From NCBI GenBank assembly GCA_035605975.1, contig DATNGG010000167.1, positions 1 to 64,000 on the forward strand: 64,000 bases of DNA, in the 5' to 3' direction. The notes below the pieces were generated by a model. The model searched no databases. It had not been told where the DNA came from and saw only the letters and a list, made by a program, of their open reading frames with translations. Position numbers and translations under genes: made by a program. Within the stretch, counting starts at the first letter, position 1; each line of letters opens with the position of its first letter. This DNA is from CAIKMD01 sp035605975. Lineage in GTDB: Bacteria > Pseudomonadota > Alphaproteobacteria > ATCC43930 > CGMCC-115725. Shown piece after piece: positions 59,770-64,000 of this stretch.

Positions 59770-60854
59770 CAGCGCTCGGCGACGATCTTGATCAATTTTT
59801 TCAAATTGTCCTCGATGCCTTTCTCCGCGCTCCACCATTTGATGGTGACGTCGCGGAACACGACGCCGCTCTTCTGAAGCGAGGCGATTTCGTCATGGGT
59901 GATGGTCTCGGGATAGCTGTCGAGGCCATTGCCGAAGAGATCGACGAGGATGCGCTTCTGTCCCTCGACCGACGACGCATAGAGGGCGAACAGGATCCCG
60001 GCATTGGGGTGGGCGGCGTTCTCGGGGATGCAGAGATAGTCGTAGCGCCGCATGGCGGCGTCGCGCATGATCTGCAGCCCCAGCACGTCGCGGTACTTCG
60101 CGAGATTCTGTTCGGTTCCGGTGCAGTCGATCGCAAGCGCCGGCACTTCGCCGGAAGCGATCCGATCGGGCTCGCCGCAGCGAAGCAGGCCGCCGATCTG
60201 CGCCGAGAATTTGCGCACATAGGCTTCGGTCTTGGGATAGCCCCAGACATCGCTCGCCACCAGCACATCGAACCCGGCGAGATAGGGCTGGGTATAGATC
60301 TTGCCCTTGTATTCCGGCTTCAGCATGTCGGCCGTGGTTTCGATCTTGGCGAATTGCGGATAGGTGCGCTTGTTATAGAGGACGCCGGGAAGCCCGGTTG
60401 CGATGCGCAGCGCCTGCCCCTCGCCTTCGACGATCTCGGGCGTGATCCGGCCGGGCGATAACGCCGTCCAGTCGATCTTGCGGAAGAGACCGCGCGTCAG
60501 ATAGGGCGTGATCTGCACCGCCGTGCCGTAATAGACGTCGGTCGAGGCCTTTTGCTTTGCTTGCAGCTCGGTATAGAGCCGGCTCGCCATCGGCGCGAAG
60601 GACGGGCCCGGCGCATAGGTCGCTTTGAGATCGACGCCGAACATTTTTTTAATCCCGTCGGCCGCCACCTGCGCTCCCTCGGCGGTGCCGAGAATGCCGC
60701 CGCCATATTGCAGCGAGAGCGCGCCTTCCGCTTTGGCGCCGTCGATGATCTTTTGCAGCGCCGCCGGCATTTGCGCCGCGGCCGGTGTCACGATGAGCGC
60801 CGGAGCCGCCAAGAGGCTCGCCACCAGCGCCAAAATTCGCACACTTGCCGTCAC
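59769..60854 (-). CDS. extracellular solute-binding protein family 1 (iron/thiamine/phosphonate type)
   Basis: 361 residues. Signal peptide (LALVASLLAAPALIVTPAAAQ) then LQKIIDGAKAEGALSLQYGG, MASRLYTELQAKQKASTDVYYG, PYLTRGLFRKIDWTALSP and GVLYNKRTYPQFAKIETTADML: family-1 binders like FbpA, AfuA and PhnS. The ferric-binding tyrosine pair of FbpA is not seen, so an organic solute is more likely than iron. Directly upstream of and overlapping its permease. Confidence 0.87.
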   Translation of the reverse strand: MTASVRILALVASLLAAPALIVTPAAAQMPAALQKIIDGAKAEGALSLQYGGGILGTAEGAQVAADGIKKMFGVDLKATYAPGPSFAPMASRLYTELQAKQKASTDVYYGTAVQITPYLTRGLFRKIDWTALSPGRITPEIVEGEGQALRIATGLPGVLYNKRTYPQFAKIETTADMLKPEYKGKIYTQPYLAGFDVLVASDVWGYPKTEAYVRKFSAQIGGLLRCGEPDRIASGEVPALAIDCTGTEQNLAKYRDVLGLQIMRDAAMRRYDYLCIPENAAHPNAGILFALYASSVEGQKRILVDLFGNGLDSYPETITHDEIASLQKSGVVFRDVTIKWWSAEKGIEDNLKKLIKIVAER

Positions 60855-61051
60855 TGTCCACCTCCCTGCCTGATCTCGCCGGCTTCCGGCACATTCCGGC
60901 CGGTTCGCCCAACAGTAAGAGATGTGACGGCGGATTTGAAGTCCGATCGCGCGGCGCGCACCATTGACACAGCGTCGGGCGCGCGCCTCTATTCGCTCAA
61001 CGCAGCAGCGTGCCCGAGGCCAGGGCGCGCGAGCAGAAAGTCCGCCGCGCC

Positions 61052-63109
61052 ATGAGCTTCACCGTCGCCGTTGATATCGGCGGTACTTTCACGGATCTGG
61101 TCGCTTACGATCATCGCACCGGCGAGGTTCGCTCGACCAAGAGTCCGACGACCTATGGCGATCTCGCGGCCGCGATCTGGGAGTGCCTGCGCAAGGTGCG
61201 GATCGAACCGCGCGACGCCGAGTTCGTCTATCACGGCACGACGCTCGTCATCAACGCACTGATCCAGCGCCAGGGCGCCAAATGCGCGCTGCTGACGACG
61301 CAAGGATTCCGCGACGTGCTCGAAATCGCGCGCGGCAACCGGCCCGACCCGTTCGATCTGCATTATCGCCGCGACGAGCCTTTGATCCCGCGCGAGCGGC
61401 GCTTCGAGATCGCCGAGCGTGTCGCCCCGGATGGGAGCATCCTGACGCCGCTCGACGAGACGGCGATCGAAACGCTGGTGCCGCGACTGCGCGAGGATGG
61501 TATCGAAGCGCTGGCGATCTCCTTCATGAACGCCTATGCCAATCCGATCCACGAGGAGCGCGCGGCGGCGCTGTTGCGCGCGCGCTTGCCCGGCCTCTAC
61601 ATTACCCACGGCACGGCGCTGTCGCGCGAATGGTACGAATATGAGCGGACCGCGACCGCCGCCGCCAACGCCTATGTCGGACCGCAAGTCGCGGGCTATA
61701 TCGCCGGCCTCGAGGGCGCGCTGCGCGCCAAAGGTTTTGACGGCACCGTTTTCATGATGGGCTCCAATGGCGGCGTCGCCTCGACCGAGCGCGCGACGCG
61801 CCAGCCGATCCTCCTCGTCGAATCAGGGCCGATCGGCGGCTGTATCGGCGCCGCCTCTCTCGCCGAGACGCTGGGCTTTGCCAATGTCATCGCCTTCGAC
61901 ATGGGCGGCACGACCGCGAAATGCGCGCTGGTCGAGGACGGGCGCTTCTCGGTCGATCTGATTTATTACGCCGGCGGCTATATCAAGGGCTTTCCCATCA
62001 AATCGCCGGTGATCGACATCATCGAGGTGGGCTCGGGCGGCGGCTCGATCGCATGGCTCGATGAGGAGCAGCGCCTTCATGTCGGACCGCGCTCGGCGGG
62101 ATCCAGCCCCGGTCCCGTCGCCTATGGGCGCGGCGGCACCGAGCCAACCGTGACCGACGCCAATCTCGTGCTCGGCCGCCTCGATCCGACGCGCTTCCTT
62201 GGCGGCGAATTGGCGCTCGACGCGGAGGCGGCGCGGCGGGCCATTCTCGCGCAAATCGCCGAGCCGCTTGGCTATTCGGGCGATCGCGGCCTCGTCGACA
62301 TGGCGGAGGGAATTCTCTCGATCGCCACCGTGACGATGGCCGGCGCGATCCGCCGGCTTACCATCGAGCATGGCCGCGATCCGCGCGATTTCGTGCTGTT
62401 CAGCTATGGCGGCGGCGGTCCGCTCCATGCCAATGCGCTGGCGCGCGAATTGTCGATCCCGATGGTCGTCGTACCGCGAGAGCCCGGCAATTTCTCCGCC
62501 TCGGGCATGGCGATGGCGGATGCGCGGCTCGACACCTCGCAAACCTTCGTCGGCGATCTCGGTGAAGCATCGCTCGCCAAGATGATGGCGGCCTATTCGG
62601 CGATGGAAGCCGAGACGCGCACGGCGATCGAGCGCGAGATCGGCCAGGGCGAAATCCTGTTTGAGCGCGCCGCGGAAATGCGCTATCGCGGCCAACGCCA
62701 CAACATCAAGGTGCCGATCGGCGCGCTGAGCGACCCCGCGGGTCTGCGCGACGCCTTCGACCGCGACTATCGCCGGCGCTACGGTCACGCCGATCAACGC
62801 GCCAAGGTCGAGGTGCAGGCCTTGCACCTCTCGGCGATTGCCCGGCTTGCGCGGCACGGAGGGGCGCTCGCAGCGCCGCGCGACAGCCGCGGCGGGCGGC
62901 GGACGCGGGCGGTCTATTTCGGCAAGGCCACCGGGCAACTCGAGACGGCGATCTTCGATCGCGCGGCGCTGGCTCCGGGCTTCTCGGCCGAAGGCCCGGC
63001 GATCATCGAAGAATATGGCTCGACCACCGTGATCCTGCCGGGCGATCGTTTTGAGATCGGCGCTCGCGGCGAGATTCGCATCCATGTCGGGCCGCGGAGG
63101 GAGCCATGA
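61052..63109 (+). CDS. hyuA: hydantoinase/oxoprolinase A subunit
   Basis: 685 residues. N-terminal ATP-binding region VDIGGTFTDLVAYDH, then VYHGTTLVINALIQR, FDMGGTTAKCALVEDG, VGSGGGSIAWLDE with GPRSAGSSPGPVAYGRGG, and a C-terminal FSYGGGGPLHANALAREL. This is the HyuA/acetophenone-carboxylase/oxoprolinase alpha family (ASKHA fold), which activates amide or enol substrates with ATP. Start ATG 61052. Divergent from the ABC importer, so the imported solute may be its substrate. HyuB follows within seven to twelve bases. Confidence 0.9.
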   Translation: MSFTVAVDIGGTFTDLVAYDHRTGEVRSTKSPTTYGDLAAAIWECLRKVRIEPRDAEFVYHGTTLVINALIQRQGAKCALLTTQGFRDVLEIARGNRPDPFDLHYRRDEPLIPRERRFEIAERVAPDGSILTPLDETAIETLVPRLREDGIEALAISFMNAYANPIHEERAAALLRARLPGLYITHGTALSREWYEYERTATAAANAYVGPQVAGYIAGLEGALRAKGFDGTVFMMGSNGGVASTERATRQPILLVESGPIGGCIGAASLAETLGFANVIAFDMGGTTAKCALVEDGRFSVDLIYYAGGYIKGFPIKSPVIDIIEVGSGGGSIAWLDEEQRLHVGPRSAGSSPGPVAYGRGGTEPTVTDANLVLGRLDPTRFLGGELALDAEAARRAILAQIAEPLGYSGDRGLVDMAEGILSIATVTMAGAIRRLTIEHGRDPRDFVLFSYGGGGPLHANALARELSIPMVVVPREPGNFSASGMAMADARLDTSQTFVGDLGEASLAKMMAAYSAMEAETRTAIEREIGQGEILFERAAEMRYRGQRHNIKVPIGALSDPAGLRDAFDRDYRRRYGHADQRAKVEVQALHLSAIARLARHGGALAAPRDSRGGRRTRAVYFGKATGQLETAIFDRAALAPGFSAEGPAIIEEYGSTTVILPGDRFEIGARGEIRIHVGPRREP

Positions 63110-63121
63110 AAGGCGATGCGC

Positions 63122-64000
63122 ATGGATAGCACTCAAGCCTCGACCCGCGTCGATCCCGTCACCCTCGAAGTGATCCGACACGGCATCGTCTCGGTCACCG
63201 ACCAGATCGACGCCAATATCACCCGCACCGCCTTCAGCCCCTATATCTATGAATACAAGGACTATGCCGTCGGCATGACGGACGAGACCGGCCGGCTGGT
63301 CGCGCAATGCAATGGCGGCATGCCGATCTTCGTCGCCGACGCCGTCGGCAGCGCGGTGCGCGACGGGTTGAAGCTCTACGGTCCCGAGCGGCTGCACGAG
63401 GGCGACGTCATCATCTGCAATGCGCCCGGCGTCCAGGGCCAGCATCTCAACAACACGGTGATGTATACGCCGATCTATGCCGGCACGCCGCGCGAGCTCA
63501 TCGGCTTCTTTGCCGTCAACATGCACTGGATCGACATCGGCGGCGCCGCGGTCGGCTCCGCCTCCTATTCCTCGACCGATATTTTCATGGAAGGCATTCA
63601 GTACCGCACCGTCAAGATCTGGTCGAAAGGCGAGCCGATCGAGGAGGTACTGCGCATCATCGAAGACAATACGCGCTTTCCTTTGGAGCTGATGGGCGAT
63701 ATCGAGGCGCAACTCGCAGGCTGCCTGTTGGGCCGCGACCTGACGCGAAACCTCGCCGAGAAATTCGGCATCGCGACCTATCGCGCGGCGATCGATCTCA
63801 TTCTCGACCGCTGCGAGGCGGCGATCCGCGCCCGCATCGCCCGGATTCCCGACGGCGTCTATAGCGCCGAATCCTTCCTCGATAATGACGGCGTGCGCGA
63901 CATGCGCATTCCGATCAAGATCAAGGTCGTCGTCGCGGGCGACGACATGACCATCGACTATTCCGACATTTCGCCCGAGGTTCAGGGCTGCATCAATTCG
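63122..64000 (+). CDS. hyuB: hydantoinase/oxoprolinase B subunit (partial, cut by window end)
   Basis: 293 codons visible. DPVTLEVIRHGIVSVTDQID, RTAFSPYIYEYKDYAVGM, AQCNGGMPIFVADAV, EGDVIICNAPGVQGQHLNNT and NMHWIDIGGAAVGSASYSST are the B-subunit core. It pairs with HyuA to hydrolyse or carboxylate the substrate. Start ATG 63122; in-frame ATG 63116 is equally possible. A closely related ATG at 63106 is out of frame. The C-terminal part lies beyond the window. Confidence 0.9.
   Translation, partial: MDSTQASTRVDPVTLEVIRHGIVSVTDQIDANITRTAFSPYIYEYKDYAVGMTDETGRLVAQCNGGMPIFVADAVGSAVRDGLKLYGPERLHEGDVIICNAPGVQGQHLNNTVMYTPIYAGTPRELIGFFAVNMHWIDIGGAAVGSASYSSTDIFMEGIQYRTVKIWSKGEPIEEVLRIIEDNTRFPLELMGDIEAQLAGCLLGRDLTRNLAEKFGIATYRAAIDLILDRCEAAIRARIARIPDGVYSAESFLDNDGVRDMRIPIKIKVVVAGDDMTIDYSDISPEVQGCINS

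Noticed and set aside
1..64000. CRISPR arrays, rRNA and intact insertion sequences
   Set aside because: No regularly spaced repeats, rRNA-like sequence, or transposase with terminal inverted repeats was found on either strand.

Overview
The window is GC-rich (roughly 60-65%) chromosomal DNA from an alphaproteobacterium, most probably a member of the Hyphomicrobiales (Bradyrhizobium/Beijerinckiaceae-like). The pointers are the gene families (small proteins typical of that order, an S21/cold-shock pair, many orphan substrate-binding proteins) and diverged intergenic repeats of a kind I recall from Bradyrhizobium relatives. Species cannot be fixed from the sequence alone. No rRNA, confident tRNA, CRISPR array or intact insertion sequence was seen.

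Layout. 1-5 kb: the end of a substrate-binding protein, a long gene-poor stretch, an atypical pyruvate-kinase-family gene and an MFS transporter. 5-8 kb: a small phage-derived island (Rad52-like annealing protein fused to an HNH domain, a Gp157-like protein, an XRE regulator and a perfect 23-bp operator-like palindrome). 8.5-10.8 kb: recQ. 11-17 kb: a patchwork of small hypothetical genes and relics with a fatty-acid desaturase, a cold-shock protein and ribosomal protein S21. 17-23 kb: a minus-strand catabolic cluster (deiodinase-like protein, ornithine-cyclodeaminase family, two GSTs, MarR regulator, substrate-binding protein) next to a truncated, inverted copy of that binding protein. 23-25 kb: a peptidase relic, a LysR regulator and a hypothetical gene.

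25.5-30.3 kb is a tightly overlapped signalling operon: hybrid-sensing histidine kinase, DivK-like receiver, receiver-adenylate cyclase and a CRP/FNR regulator. It appears to be a self-contained phosphorelay-to-cyclic-nucleotide circuit. Directly downstream, 30.5-37.3 kb holds the most interesting region: an apparent RiPP (ribosomally made, modified peptide) operon. It comprises a zinc metallopeptidase, a 105-residue protein ending in four Cys-Gly repeats, a cytoplasmic periplasmic-binding-fold protein, a DUF692/MNIO iron oxygenase fused to its usual partner domain, a GT4 glycosyltransferase fused to a PqqD-like (RRE-type) winged helix, and an exported ABC_sub_bind protein. Four of the five junctions are 0-30 nt or overlapping. 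I infer that the Cys-Gly protein is the precursor, that the MNIO oxidises its cysteines (for example to oxazolone/thioamide or related metal-binding groups), and that the RRE-bearing glycosyltransferase adds a sugar.

37-49.5 kb: an FAD monooxygenase, small exported proteins, a DUF2249-beta-propeller fusion, two divergent SsuA-like binding proteins, a TRAP binding protein, a large single-pass membrane protein, a methyltransferase, a small lipoprotein and a second histidine kinase. 49.5-64 kb: a seven-gene minus-strand operon for what looks like aromatic-acid catabolism (dihydroxyphthalate-decarboxylase family, two class II aldolase/decarboxylases, LLM flavin oxidoreductase, binding protein, two ACMSD-like amidohydrolases). 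Around it lie a divergent CocE-type hydrolase, a two-gene iron/thiamine-type ABC importer and a hyuA-hyuB pair, the latter cut by the window end. About ten substrate-binding proteins or fragments are present, with only one permease.
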